Below are positions 1-11,344 of a stretch of DNA of 64,000 bases, one piece after another. Each line of letters starts with the position of its first letter. Position 1 is the stretch's first letter. The translations under genes and the position numbers were made by a program. Origin of the DNA: Annona cherimola (taxonomy: Eukaryota; Streptophyta; Magnoliopsida; Magnoliales; Annonaceae); assembly GCA_030490835.1 (NCBI GenBank), contig CM059972.1, forward strand, positions 5,176,264 through 5,240,263. The letters run 5' to 3'. The notes under the pieces are model-generated. The model saw nothing but the letters and a program-made list of their open reading frames with translations, was not told the origin of the DNA and did no database searches.

Positions 1-480
1 TACACCTGTTGTAACGGTGCAATAACGGTGTTATAACGGCGTGGGTATATTTGCAACTATAGCCAAACTATGTGGGGGTAATTTGAAATTTTCGAAACTG
101 TAGATATATTTGTAATTACGGTTAAACTATATAGGTGTATTTACAAATTATCCATAAATTTTCCAAATCGTACATTTTTTTGAATGTCCAAATCGGAAAA
201 TTATCCTATTCAAGCGAATGCACCAGCGCATGAAAAACGGAGGACATGCTCGCGAAAAGGGTGTTTTCTCACTTTAAAAAATCAGAAATATTTCGAAAAT
301 ATAAATATAAATTTTTTTGAAAGGAAAATGTGAAATTCGATGTATAAAATATTACTACTTTAATTAACCTACGAATCCATGCGAAAAAAAAAAAAAAAAT
401 GCAACCGTGAGCTTTTTTCATTTACGTAAGCGTGAGCATTAAAGCTAAACAACTTGCTTCTATGAAACTTTTATTTTTTC
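1..480. other. AT-rich intergenic DNA, no gene
   Basis: No coding region is visible. The first 170 bases have lines such as 'gtatatttgcaac' and 'ggtgtatttac' that resemble the ends of the foldback-type repeats at 4.33-4.81 and 15.33-16.06 kb, so this may be a decayed repeat edge. The rest is A/T homopolymer-rich sequence. Confidence 0.5.
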
Positions 481-1040
481 TAATCTTTTTTATTTTCAAA
501 ATTTTGATAGTTGATTAAAAATTTACTCTATCTATTGTATTTAGGATTATTTATATTATCATGAAAACTCTCTTATTTATTATCATTATATATGAGTTTC
601 TTCTTCAAATATGTAAAATCAATATAATAAAATAGTTTTATGTTAAATATCAATTTTAAAATTATATTTTTAACATTTAAACTGTCTAAATTATCATTTC
701 TATATGAATAAATAATTCTATAAAGTATTAATACATTCTAATATATATGTGAATGAATTTAAATATTTTTCCTAATTTATACATAAATATACTTATGTTT
801 GAGCAATGTGGCTCATGCGCATATATGATTTAAATGAAACCTAGTCTCTTATCTAAATAAGTAATGTTAAATACATTGAATGAATTAGATTTTTTTTTTT
901 CAAACATCAAAACTTAAAAATTCAGGAGTTACGTGGAATCACTTTTGCATAATCTGGTTACATAAAAGTGGAGCCCGAAGCTATATGCTTATGTTTTCAT
1001 TCTATAAATGCCTTTGTGGTTTTTATTTTATAACATATGA
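480..1040. repeat. Dispersed repeat family R1, copy 1
   Basis: An AT-rich repeat that recurs at 8425-8850 and 55735-56215, with a partial copy at about 48680-48850. Shared landmarks in order are a 'tttatattatcat' stretch, 'aataattctataaa', the 'gtgaatgaat' block, a 'catgcgcatatat'-type block and, near the end, 'taacataaaagtggagc' (here 'tacataaaagtggagc'). No terminal repeat or coding sequence was recognised, so the class is unknown. Confidence 0.6.
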
Positions 1041-1370
1041 TGATTATTTCATGGCAAATTTTTTATTTTTAAACAAGATACATTATACATGTGAATGATT
1101 TAGATTTTATCTATTGTATGGTAGAACACGCTTACAACTACCATTTGAATTGCCATTATTAGAACCGAACTAGTACTCAAAAAAGCATATAAATAGATGA
1201 GAGTCTCTTTGTCTCTCATATGAATAGACTTTTTTTTTTTTTTTGATAAAGCCCATATGAATAGACTTAATTTGTAATATCATATGTTAACTTGTATACT
1301 ACCGGTAAAAAAATAATACAAATCTCATATTATAGTATTGCTTATAAAAGGTGTAATTGTTTACCTATAA
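1040..1370. other. AT-rich intergenic DNA, no gene
   Basis: No coding region or clear repeat boundary is visible. It includes a T-run near 1230-1243. Confidence 0.4.
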
Positions 1371-3195
1371 AATTTTTAACACACTTTTCAGTCTTCATAA
1401 TTATCTTATTTTATTTGCTTTTTTAAATCTTCATATGCAATTACTATACTCCTTAATCATTTTTACACAACGACCCATACTACTAACCTCTTTATTTTAC
1501 CTTTAGTTTTTTACTCATCGTTATTGCCCGTGTCATATCATTCAATTTTCTTTCAATTTAAAGATTTTTACACATCCAAAAGTTATACATGATTTTATTT
1601 GATTGATTGTAGCTTCTCAAAGTTACGATTTTTGAATCGTGGGCGTTGGTTTTATGGGTCGATGCACAACCATTAGATTAAAATTTAATGATCCTCATAA
1701 AGCAACTATGAAAAATGCAAATGCGACATATCGTAAGTGGATTAATGCGGTGGAGGAGAAAGAAACTCCCAAAATCTAGCTGCCGGAAGGAAGAGGAATC
1801 ATCAATTCTTGTTGGAGCCAAACCTGGAGGAAAAATCAGCTGTTGGAAGGTGATGCAGTTCGATTATGATAACTTTAATGACGACTGGAAATGACCAAGG
1901 CACCCCCCAGTGTCAATGCTAGTGAGCATCAACTCCATAGTTTAATCTAGTCAATGCATTCTTCTTGTAAAAACCACATCCCACCTTTGTCTTCAACGCT
2001 GCCAGAAGCTATCAAACTTGATTCTAGCAATGCCTTGTCTGCCACTGCTGCCAGTTAACAGCAAGCAAGTAGCGGTTCTCCTCTTCTTTAAATTTGGCAG
2101 CCACCGATGTTTCAAATAAATCAAGCATTGTTGCAGTCATCGTGATGCTACTATTTAGCAGGAAAGGTGTTGGCTCTGAGGAGACGTCACTGAAAGCAGG
2201 GCCGCTAGACATCGATGAACTTCCAGAGTCAAAGGAGGCTACCGATTAGAGCAAATGGTCACCGAAATTGGATCTGCCAACGATAAGAGGCGTGTCATTG
2301 GATCGTAGAAGGTTGTCAAGCGAAATGATGGTTGCCAGAATCGGATATGCCAATGCGCAAAGGCAAGCCATTGAATCTATTGCCAACATCAAGATGATCC
2401 CAGATGCTTGATGGCAGATTGGGGCCCAGTAGATTGCTTATCTCGATTTTATCAGCAGATGTAAAAAAAACATCACCGCCAATTTACAGAGGAGCATGGT
2501 GATCTCTGAGAGCTGGACAGATTTGAAAAGAGCATCGCCACATTTTGTAAGGGCAAGTGTGATTACAGAGGCATACCACTTGATGTGGTGATTGGCTCTG
2601 ATCACTTCTATCGGTGGTAGCTAATCTGGGGACTAAACATATATATAGCTATGGTCGGCTTCTATTTTGGAAAATTTTGCAAAATCAAAAATTCTACCAG
2701 CAAAATTACTCAGCCTGGCTCCCCATTTGAACTTCTTCCTTATGGTAGCTAAATTTTGAGGATTTCTCTCTCCCCCACTACATTAGTGCACTGACAAATA
2801 TGTCATCAGCTTATGCGTTTTTCGCAGTTGCTTTCCTAATTTTAATCCAACAGTTGTGCATCCACCCGCGAAACCGATGCCCATGATTCAAAAATCATAA
2901 CTTTGAGAAGCTACGTCTAATTGCATAAAATCAACCATTCTTAAAGTCCTATCACTTTTCAAACACAGCAACAAATTCCCAGTCTCTTATGTGATTGGAA
3001 GAATGTTCCATGTGAAAAAATGTAAAAATAACAGCAAGAAAGAAAAATTAAAAATAAGTGTGAAGTGAGAATTGAGATGTTGAAGGTAATAACTAGGAGT
3101 AAAAAAAAATTAAAATTAAAATACATTAAATAATCGTGTGTAAAAATGTAAAATAATTGAAGTGAAAGTGCAATAATAGAAAGGTATGATGAGGG
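1370..3195. mobile_element. Long inverted-repeat element (MULE-like) with a GC-richer core
   Basis: The two flanks are inverted copies of one another. The clearest stretch pairs 1613-1720 ('agcttctcaaagtta' onward) with 2810-2916 ('taactttgagaagct' end). Weaker similarity continues outward over R2-like sequence to about 1375 on the left and 3190 on the right. Long terminal inverted repeats over 100 bp around a non-repetitive core are typical of Mutator-like elements, but I could not find a 9-bp target duplication, so the class is inference. The core (about 1750-2790) is less AT-rich than its surroundings. It holds an imperfect internal repeat around 2260-2390 ('ggatctgccaac' and 'ggatatgccaat') and short open frames but no recognisable protein. 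It may be captured host sequence. Confidence 0.5.
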
Positions 3196-3485
3196 TATGT
3201 TTGGGAATATATAAAATTTTTGGATAAAAAAATTTTATATAAAAGATTTTTATTAGAAAAAATAATTTAATATGATCAAGATAATGATGAAGAATAAAGA
3301 TAAAAAAATTAAAATAGATAGATTAGTTGTATGAGTGTATATGAAAAAATAGTTAAAAACAAAGCAGTTGTATAAGAAAATGCAATGAAATAATTAAAAA
3401 ATTAGATAGTTATGAAAAATAAAAAGTTTTAAGTAAAAAAATTATTTTAACTGTGTGTTTGGAAAGTGATAAAATTTTTGGAGCA
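3192..3485 (-). mobile_element. R2 MITE copy
   Basis: This is the reverse-complement form of a roughly 280-bp AT-rich MITE family seen at least twelve times in the window. It begins near 'gggtatgtttggg' and has the family landmarks 'aataatgatgaagaa', 'aaaatagatagattag' and 'tgtgtttggaaagtga'. No coding capacity is visible. Confidence 0.6.
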
Positions 3486-3489
3486 TATT

Positions 3490-3895
3490 TGTTCAGTGAT
3501 GCCTAAATGCACCCGGGTGTGCTTAGGCTCGATGCACCCAGGTCACCCAGGTACATTTAACCTATTTTTTATTTTAAAAAAAAAATTTGCACAATTATTA
3601 ATCTAAGTGTATTTAACATATGTATCAATTTTTACCATTTTTGAAGATTTTTAAATATTTTTATTTTTAAAATCAGTGGCTTTTTTAGTAATTTAAAATT
3701 ACGAAAATGTCACTAGTTTTAAAAAGACCAAAAATATTTAAAAATCTTCAAAAACGGTAAAAATTGATACACATATTAAATATACTTAGATTGAAATTTG
3801 TGTAAAAAAATTTCAAAAAAATAAAAAAATGAGTATTTGCACTCAGGTATACTGAAGCTAAGTTTACCCGGGTGCATGTGATAATAACCCATATT
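3490..3895. mobile_element. Foldback MITE (FB family), copy 1
   Basis: The element is nearly one long hairpin. The left arm has 'taacatatgtatcaattttt' and 'aatcagtggc'; the right arm has their reverse complements ending in 'cccgggtgcatgtgataat'. The centre is near 3690-3700. Both ends carry CACCCGGGTG-type sequence. It lies between two R2 copies. Related copies are at 47.93, 51.09 and 52.64-53.98 kb. A transcript across it would form a long duplex. Confidence 0.65.
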
Positions 3896-4135
3896 TATTT
3901 ACAATAAAACATTTTACTCTTTATAACCATTATATTTTTAATTGTCTTTCATATTTTTTATACAATTATCCTACTTCTCAATTATTTCTACACAATTACT
4001 CATACAACTAACATATCTATTTTAACTCTTTTTTTTTACTTCTTATTATTATTTCTATCATATCATGTCGTTTTCTACCAATTGAAAAACTTTTACATAA
4101 ATTTTTCATCTTAAAATTTTGTCATTTTTCAAGCA
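3895..4135 (+). mobile_element. R2 MITE copy, partial
   Basis: It has the R2 landmarks 'tctacacaattactcatac' and 'aactaacatatctatttt' and ends near 'caagcacacc'. It abuts the foldback MITE on its left, which probably inserted into or beside it. Confidence 0.55.
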
Positions 4136-4335
4136 CACCTTGATGAGAAGTTTTTGGTGTAAAAATTTTTTAAATTAAAGAAAATGATATAATATAATAA
4201 AAATAATGATGAAGAATTAAAAAATAAAATTGAAAAACTTAAGTTAGATATATATATATATATATATATGTAATTGTATGGAAATGATTAAACAATAGGA
4301 TAGTTGTATAAAAAAGTAAAAAATAATTAAAATAA
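4135..4335 (-). mobile_element. R2 MITE copy, partial, with TA microsatellite
   Basis: Reverse-orientation R2 sequence ('ataataaaaataatgatgaa', then 'ggatagttgtata'). It contains an alternating TA run at about 4248-4269. Confidence 0.5.
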
Positions 4336-4810
4336 AGTTAATTTCAAATATACCCTCCAATTTTGCCTTTAATTACAAATATACCCATTAAGTTTGAAAA
4401 CTTTCATATATACTCATCAAGTATGAGTGAAATTTCATCTCCACCTATTTCATAAGCACAATTAAAAATCATCTTCATTCATCATTAGAAATGTTTAAAC
4501 TACCCGTTATTATTTAATAATAATAGTCATTCACATACAATAAAAGTTAAACAGTGTGATAAAAACTCATCCAACTTGAAAATGAAGTTATGCGAAATGA
4601 GTTTTAACAGACTGGATGGATATAGCAATCAAAGATATTTTAGAATTTTAAAATTATTAAACATTCATAACTGTTATATTAAGCATATTTGAAATTAATG
4701 ATATACTTAGCTAACATACGTGAAAATTTACAAACTTAAAGAGTATATTTGTCGTTAGGGGCAAAGATAGTGAATATATTTAAAATTAAGATAATTACAA
4801 AGAGTGAAAA
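4335..4810. repeat. Foldback-type repeat, second family
   Basis: The left side ('aaatataccctcc', 'aaatatacccattaagtttg') is mirrored on the right ('gtatatttgtcg', 'gaatatatttaaaa'). The same end pattern frames 15328-16063. It is non-coding. The boundaries are approximate. Confidence 0.4.
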
Positions 4811-4849
4811 GTTTGAGACATTTGAGATGTATGTTTAGCTAAACTTTTA

Positions 4850-4997
4850 AATCAAATCTTTTTAATATAAAATTTTTTACTATCTACAATTAACTAAGTT
4901 TTTGCATTTTTTTATACAACTACCTTCATACTGAAATACTTATACAATTAACTTACTTATTTTAATTTTATTCTCTTTATTTCTCGTCTTTACCCCT
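4850..4997 (+). mobile_element. R2 MITE copy, truncated
   Basis: Only part of the family is present ('tatacaactaccttcatac', 'aattaacttacttatttt', 'ctcgtctttacccctataat'). Confidence 0.45.
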
Positions 4998-5007
4998 ATA
5001 ATATTAT

Positions 5008-5302
5008 GGGTGTGTTTGTTTAGGGTAAAAAAATGTCAACTAAAACTTTTCAATCTAAAACTTTTCACTCTCCATAATTACTCTATTTTTTAATTATTTT
5101 TTCACATTTTTCTATACAAATTACCCTACTTTTCAATCATTTCTACACAACTACCCATACAACTAACCTATCTATTTTAACTTTATTCTCTTTACTAATC
5201 ATCATTACTCCTATTATATCACATCACTTTTTATTGATTTGACAACTTCTACTCCAAAAACTTTTCATTAAAAGTTCTATCTCCAACCAAACACACCCTA
5301 TA
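5008..5302 (+). mobile_element. R2 MITE copy, full length
   Basis: This is the clearest full copy. The ends are inverted: 'gggtgtgtttgtttaggg' at the left and 'ccaaccaaacacaccc' at the right. The interior has 'ctacacaactacccatacaa' and 'ctaacctatctattttaac'. I could not settle the target duplication; flanking 'tattat' and 'tatatt' are suggestive only. Termini of this kind are common in plant hAT- or PIF-type MITEs, so the superfamily is open. Confidence 0.65.
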
Positions 5303-5852
5303 TTACTCTCTTATTTTAAAAATTATTACATTAAAAAAATTTTGTTCAAAAATTTTATCATACCAAAAATACCCTAAAAATTATTTTTAGTATTCAATTA
5401 CATCCAAAGGTGCAGACAAATAAATAAAAAAAAAGAAGACATTTTTAAAACTTTTTCGTATCCCTCACAGACCCTAGAATCTTCAAATTTTGTTGGAGGC
5501 CGTGATGAATTAAAAAGTGGGCCTACATTGCCCCTTGGTTTACGCATCCGCCGTAAATGCTTTCCCGTAGAATCCCAGACAAGACAGACAAAACCAATCA
5601 CCGCCGTTTAAAAAAAAAATTTAAGAAAAAAATAAAAGAAGGAGAAGAAAGAAACAAGAATTGTGGTGGAACCAACATTCATATACTCCTAGCGCCAACA
5701 AAAGAAAGAGCAGGTAATAATGTCAGACCAGCTGCAGCAAAAGCCCAAAATAGTACAGAAGTCACATGCATCCCTATATTTCCTATACTCCTCACTGCCA
5801 CTCCAAACCCTACACTCTCACTTCATCCCATCCGTCCATCACAATCAGAACT
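5303..5852. other. Downstream flank of the thaumatin-like gene
   Basis: No independent gene is visible. The part next to the thaumatin-like stop codon (5853) is its likely 3' untranslated and polyadenylation region on the minus strand. The open frame reading plus-strand across 5557-5856 has no recognisable domain and low-complexity lysine runs. Confidence 0.4.
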
Positions 5853-6713
5853 CTAATGGTGTGGACAGAACGTGACAAGATATTTCGCGCCGCTGCAAGT
5901 GACAATGCTGGTGGGATCATCGTAAGCATAGGAATACGCCCGAGGGCAGGCCACCTTGAAAATCTTGGAATACGCCGTGGGCTTGCAGGACTGCGGATTC
6001 CCGTAGCTCCCGGTGCAGCAATATCTAGGCGAGTTGAAAGCGAAACAGGCGCTCTTGCACGCTACCACTCTGTTGTCCCTCCCCGACCGGACCTGCAGCC
6101 CGACGGGGCACATCTCGTTCAGGTCGCTGACGCAGCCGGCGGAGCTGCACTTGCCTTTGCCCTTGTAGGGAGTGACGGAGATGGCGAGGTTGTAGCCGTC
6201 GACGAGGCTGACGTCGTAGAAGTCCTGGGCGCCGAGGGTGATCTCGGCGAGGGTGGCGGGAGGGGCACCGCCGGCACCGTTGCAGAAGAGCGTCCCGCCG
6301 CAGTCTCCGGTGGCGCAGCGTCCACGGCCAGCAGCGTCAAAGGAGCAGTCCTGGCGGCCCCAGACGCGACCGGACCACTCCGCGGGGACGCGGAGAGAGT
6401 ATGACTGCTTCGGGAGGAGGCGGAGGCCGCCTCGCGCTAGGACGGGCTTCCCGGCGCTAGGCTGGATGCCCGGCCACACCGTGTGGCTGCATTTGTTGTA
6501 GAGCGTGAATGTCGTCGCCGAGGCTGTGAAACGAGATGAGCACGCATCAGATCAGGAAAAATCACACGATTGAGTGAAGCATTGTTTGTGAGGAAATATG
6601 CTGGCATTGTTATAGTGGTTTAAGAAAAAGAAAGAAATGGTGGAGGAGAGAATGAGAGAAAGATTACCTGAAGAAACGAAGAGGAAGCAGATGAAGAGGG
6701 AAGCTATCTCCAT
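5853..6713 (-). CDS. Thaumatin-like protein (PR-5 family), two exons
   Basis: This is a secreted thaumatin-like protein of the pathogenesis-related 5 family, which acts in the apoplast or vacuole and is usually linked to antifungal defence or stress. Exon 1 is 6713-6668 (start ATG at 6713) and exon 2 is 6523-5853. The intron starts GT at 6667 and ends AG at 6524. Together they give 717 nt, 238 aa. The first exon encodes a hydrophobic signal peptide beginning MEIASLFICFLF. The mature part has the family signature GRGRCATGDC, the 16 cysteines of the large type, and the acidic-cleft residues expected of the REDDD set (R in VWGRQDC, E in LAEITL, D in the DFYD region). It ends shortly after the last cysteine (TFCPHH), so there is no C-terminal extension or GPI signal. 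The reading frame is clean and much more GC-rich than its surroundings. A TTTAAA element lies near 6832-6838 upstream and could be the TATA box. The antisense open frames over exon 2 are by-products of this GC-rich exon. Confidence 0.95.
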
Positions 6714-8425
6714 TGCTCCCTGAAGATAGCGCGCCAGCGAGAGAGGTTTGAGATGTGGTTATTCTGTCTGTGGAGAGGGAGGAGAGAGCGAGGGAGGTCT
6801 GCACTCTTCAGTGGAGCTGGGTAGCTTGCACTTTAAAGGCAACAAAGAAGTTTGAGAGCTATGGTAGTCCGCAAGTGCATCTGATAATTGGTTGATTGTC
6901 CATTTGTTCGTTTGTCCCGACCACCCTTGTCCATCTTATGAGCGTGCGGGGGTGACGGTGAGATTCTGTATGAGGGTGCTTTTGCGCCGAATGGAAATTA
7001 ACCGTGGGCCCATATGCTCATGCTTTTTAATTCGCGGATCTCGAAGTTCAACGTTTATATGACGGCGATTGACGTGCCGGGCTGTTCGCAAGTGTAGAAA
7101 TTTGATTGATGATCTGATTGGAAAATTTGCATCTAAACTTTTTGCTTATGTGCATTCATATTTTAAATTTTTAAGTTTAGGTGATGTTTGGCAACGGTAA
7201 AATGCGGTAAGTGGAGGGAATTTGTGAAAATACTCATTTCAACGCTAATTATCATTTAAATAATAACCACATTTTTCTACTTTTTATCCTTCTATTCTAA
7301 TCATTTCTCCTACCAACTATCCTCCATCATAGCTATTCATTCCAACTTTACTCTTATAATTTCCTATCAATCACACAATTCTTAAAATATTTTTTTTCTT
7401 CATTCCACCACATCTCACAATTTTTTCCATTTCACATTCTCTGAAAAACCCTTAAGTAGTAGCATTTTTAACTTTAAAATTAATTTTTCTATTTTTTAGA
7501 TTATGAGCCCTCATACAGTTAACAAATATGGTTAAAATCTTGTAAAATGTTTGTATGTTTATATTTTAAACTTTAAAATTTGCAACTATTTTATTATGTG
7601 AAAATAAGTAATGATAAGAGAAAAAGAAAAGAGAAAAAAAGTTAAAATGCCTGTCACTATCTTATAAGGTCATATGTGGATTAAAAGTTGAAAGAAACCT
7701 GTTTTAATTTTTGTATAAACTTATGTTGGTTTGTTAAATAATTTATGACTTGATTCCTATTATCTAACAATCATGTCTTTTAGGAATTGATATTTTTATT
7801 ACTTACTTGTACTACTATCATTTGGATTTTATGAACTTTTTTAGTAACAAATTTAGTAAAATCTTCAATTCTAATTTCAAATTAAAAATTCTTATTTGCC
7901 ACTTTTTAATGCTTAATATAGCAAAACTAGTTAAATAAAAAATTCAAGATTAGTATTATTTTTTCACAATTTTCATGAAAAATAATTTCGAATAAAATTT
8001 TAGTTAAAAATATTTAAATGTAACAATATTATATAAGTAAATACAAAAAATATGCAAATTATTAGTGATAGAATATTTAAACAAATGTTGTAGCGATATA
8101 CATAATATATATATCACGCGTGCAACGACAAACTTTATATGTTTAAAATGCAAATATCTAAAATTTGGGAGTTTAAAAATGCAAATGGCATTTTAGACAT
8201 TTTACGGTACCACAACAACCTTTTACCATAGTGGTCAATGGTCTAAACATGACTAAAAATGAAAAAAATTAAACTTCGCGTAGTAGCCAAACTTCGAGGT
8301 TTAGATACAAATATGCATAATTAAATTATTTAAAGCTCAAATCTCTATCATGTGATATTTCTTTTTAAAAATTTGATGATGAGCTTTGCTAATGTGAAAT
8401 TATTTTCTCTACAATCTCTACATTT
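6714..8425. other. Promoter side of the thaumatin-like gene, then AT-rich DNA
   Basis: About 6714-7100 is less AT-rich and is the likely 5' region of the thaumatin-like gene. From 7180 to 7450 there is an R2-like degenerate MITE ('gtgatgtttggcaac' at one end, 'cttactcttat'-type interior). From 7450 to 8425 I see only A/T-rich sequence without a gene. Confidence 0.4.
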
Positions 8426-8850
8426 TGAATATTTTAATGCTTATATAAAATCAACTTGATTTATTATATTTAACATTATTTATATTATCATAAAAGTTCT
8501 TTTATTTGTCTAATATTACTATGCATGACTCATATATAATTATATAAATGTGTAAAATTAACATAATAAAATAATTTAACACTAAATATCAATTTTAAAG
8601 TTACATTTTCAATATATAAACCATCTAAAATATTATTAATATATGAGTAAATAATTCTATAAGATATTATTACATTATAATATGTATATAAATGAATTCA
8701 AGTACTTTTCATAATTATAAATGAATATATATTTTTAACAAGCGTAACTTGTGCATATATTTAATTTAGATGGGACTTAATTCTCCAGCCAAAACAAATA
8801 ATGTTAAATATGCTATTGAAGTAAATTTTCCATAAGCGTCGATATGCTAA
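8425..8850. repeat. Dispersed repeat family R1, copy 2
   Basis: It matches 480-1040 and 55735-56215 in the same orientation through 'atttatattatcataaaag', 'aataattctataagata' and the 'gtgcatatatttaattta' block. It is non-coding and diverged. Confidence 0.55.
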
Positions 8851-8972
8851 AAACAAAATAAATTATATGTCACCACTTTTATAAAATCAAGATACGCAGA
8901 TGATAGAGCCACTTAGATAAAGTACATGGATGGAAAACTCACTTTGTCACTTGTTCCTACTATATTACAAAC

Positions 8973-8990
8973 AAAACCTCATATATATGT
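8973..8990. repeat. Target-site duplication, left copy, of the LINE
   Basis: An 18-bp stretch (aaaacctcatatatatgt) repeated exactly at 9758-9775. The two copies flank the LINE fragment. Because the right copy follows a poly(A) tail, the leading A residues are ambiguous. Confidence 0.85.
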
Positions 8991-9757
8991 GTCCGAGAAT
9001 TTGGCTCTATTCATTTTGTGTTGTTGGAGGATTTGGTATCTTCAGAATAAATTTAGAGAAAAGGGTCTCATCTCGAATTTCACTGATACTTTGGCTTGGT
9101 GCTCGGAGTTCCTTATACAGCATAGGAGTGCTGCTATGCTTTGTCAATCGGGTATTTTGGACAGAGGTTTGGAGGCCCGCTGGTCGAAACCGCCGATGGG
9201 TTTCTTTAAGATAAATGTAGACGCTCGCTCTCATGGGGATAGAAGTATCTTTGCTTGTGCTGCGGTTTTGAGGAACTCTCAAGGCGCATTTGTGGCGGCA
9301 AAAGGCTGGAAACGGGAGGGCGGAGCGGATTCGTTATTTATGGAGGCCATGACTTTTTTGCTGGGTTTGAGGTAGGCTTCTCAAATTAATGCTACATGTG
9401 CTCAAATGGAAACTGACTCCCTCATCCTGTGTAACTATCTGTCGAATAACGACCTCATTTCCTCCCCTGTGGGTTTGGTTATTGCTGAAATTAGAGCTAT
9501 CCTCACCGCAGTTGACTCTTTCTCAGTTCATCATGTCCTTCGGCAAGGAAATATTGTTGCTCATTCCTTAGCCGAAGTTGTTTTAGTTTCTCATGGGAAT
9601 TACCAGTGTTGGTGGGGCAATCCCCCCCAAGCTATACGTGGGAAAATTTGTAAAGACAATTTTTTGGCTATAAATAAATTGGATTACTCTAACTCTAATC
9701 CCCATAATCCTGTGAGGGAATAGGGTTAGAGTGATTCTTTTTCCATCAAAAAAAAAA
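8991..9757 (+). mobile_element. 5'-truncated LINE with RNase H domain and poly(A) tail
   Basis: A 3' fragment of a plant non-LTR retrotransposon. It encodes the C-terminal part of the reverse-transcriptase polyprotein: the region after the RT domain (LFILCCWRIW), then an RNase H-like domain (RVT_3 type) starting at WSKPPMGFFKINVD and ending with the typical VLRQGNIVAHSLAE segment. The frame runs from 8991 to a TAG at 9373-9375 and continues in the same frame to 9723, so the domain is broken by one in-frame stop. A run of about 13 A follows 'ttccatc' at 9747. The 18-bp direct repeats on both sides mark a single target-primed insertion truncated at its 5' end. It is dead on its own because endonuclease and RT are missing. 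Confidence 0.88.
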
Positions 9758-9775
9758 AAAACCTCATATATATGT
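9758..9775. repeat. Target-site duplication, right copy, of the LINE
   Basis: An exact repeat of 8973-8990, directly after the poly(A) tail. Confidence 0.85.
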
Positions 9776-10058
9776 TAAGTACCGAATTACTGTACTTTTT
9801 CATTTTTATTCGAAAATGAAGCTATTTTCGTTGCAAAAATTCATTTGCAACCAAAAAACATTGGGTTGCACGGTCGTTACAAAAAAGTCCGTGGCTGAAA
9901 GTAAATCGCAACCAAAACAGAAATGGTTGCTACTATTGCTTAATAACAACCAAGTTTTTTTGTTGCAAATCGTGTCTCCACTATTAGCAACTAAATATTT
10001 CGTTGCAAAAGGAATTAGCAACCAAAATTTTCATTGCAAGAGGCAAACCGGAGCTCAA

Positions 10059-10066
10059 CCCAACAC
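10059..10066. repeat. 8-bp target duplication, left (cccaacac)
   Basis: Direct repeat of 11295-11302, flanking the hAT-like element. Confidence 0.8.
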
Positions 10067-11294
10067 TATGGGTGAAACTTGGTACCGGGTCGGTCCGAAC
10101 CTGCCCGACCCGACCCGGTACCAAAACCAAAAATGGGTTTTATTTTTAAGATTTTTTCCAAAATAGACCTGATTTCAACCCGACCCGTAGAAACCCGAAA
10201 CCAAAACCAGGTTCGCACCAACCCGGTACCAAAACCCGACCTCGATCCGAACCCGGTGTAATTTATATAATTTTTTTTATAAATTATACATTTTTTTGTA
10301 ATATTAATATATAAGTGGTTAATTGAATTAATATATATATATATCAGTCAAATGGTTTAATTTAAGTGATTAATTGATTTAAATTAATGAATAACTATGA
10401 TTTAATGATTTATAACATATAGTTAATATGGATATTTAAAAAAAAAATTATAAATATATGAGGGGTAGCCACACGTGTAAGAACTTAACATTCGAAATAC
10501 AAATGAAAATCAAGGGAGAAATTACTTGGAAGTCTTCGAATAATTTTTTAGTTTTTTTGGAAACTTTGGAGACATGAACTCATTTGAATTTTGAATTTAT
10601 TTAAAATTGGATGTAAACTTATTTAAACTTGAGATTTGTTTATTCGTCATTTTAAATTTGGATTGCACTTAAATTAGATTGGAATGTTGAACCATTATGC
10701 TTAGTGTATTTAGATTTAGTTGCTTTGAATAACTGTTATGTGGATTATGTTTGAATTTGAATTGGCATGATAAATCTATTTCATATTATACTTTTTGTTA
10801 GTATGAGAAATCTGTTAGTTTGAATTTTAGATTGTAGTATAAATTTGATTTATATTTTAAGTTTATTGGTATGACAAGTGGTCAATTTTTATTTTAGCAA
10901 TTTGTATGATAAATATTCAGTTTGAATTCAATTTCAACAATTTGTATGATAATGTTTAGTTTCAACTACAATAGTTGGTATGATATGTTTATTTTTTATT
11001 TGCTACACTTGAGTCATTTCCATTAGCTATTCGCTACACTTGACTTCATAAACACAGGTATATATATTCCAATAATTTTCTTTTAGATTACAATTAAATT
11101 AGAAAAAAAAAACAGTTTATTGGTAACCCGAATTCTAACCCGAAACCAAACCAAAACTAATGCGAACCCGGTTTGAACCCGGTCCGAACCCGAATTAAAT
11201 TCTTAGGGTTTGGATTTGGGTTTACTCCAACCCGGTTGGCTTAGGGTTTGGGTTCACTCCAACCCGGTATAACCCGACCCGAGTTGCACCCCTA
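10067..11294. mobile_element. hAT-like non-autonomous element H1
   Basis: The ends are inverted: TATGGGTGAAACT at the left and AGTTGCACCCCTA at the right, 11 of 13 matching as an inverted pair. A perfect 8-bp duplication (cccaacac) flanks them, the size made by hAT transposases. Subterminal zones are rich in 'acccga' and 'cggtac' words (10080-10260 and 11125-11285); the centre is A/T-rich and non-coding. At 1228 bp it is the longest of this group here. It sits inside the GGTTGC cluster of the older element around it, which gives the insertion order. Confidence 0.82.
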
Positions 11295-11302
11295 CCCAAC
11301 AC
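11295..11302. repeat. 8-bp target duplication, right (cccaacac)
   Basis: Direct repeat of 10059-10066. Confidence 0.8.
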
Positions 11303-11344
11303 TAGCTGCATGAGAAAAATGGTTGCAAAAAAACGTTCCAAATT

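Noticed and set aside
5766..6501. Plus-strand open frames of 212 and 87 codons over the thaumatin-like gene
   Set aside because: They are antisense to an intact TLP exon with 16 cysteines and the family signature. Their alanine/glycine/valine composition comes from the GC-rich exon.
9816..10261. Plus-strand open frames of 116 and 60 codons
   Set aside because: They read through the GGTTGC motif cluster and the repeated cccga words of H1; the peptides are motif repeats, not proteins.
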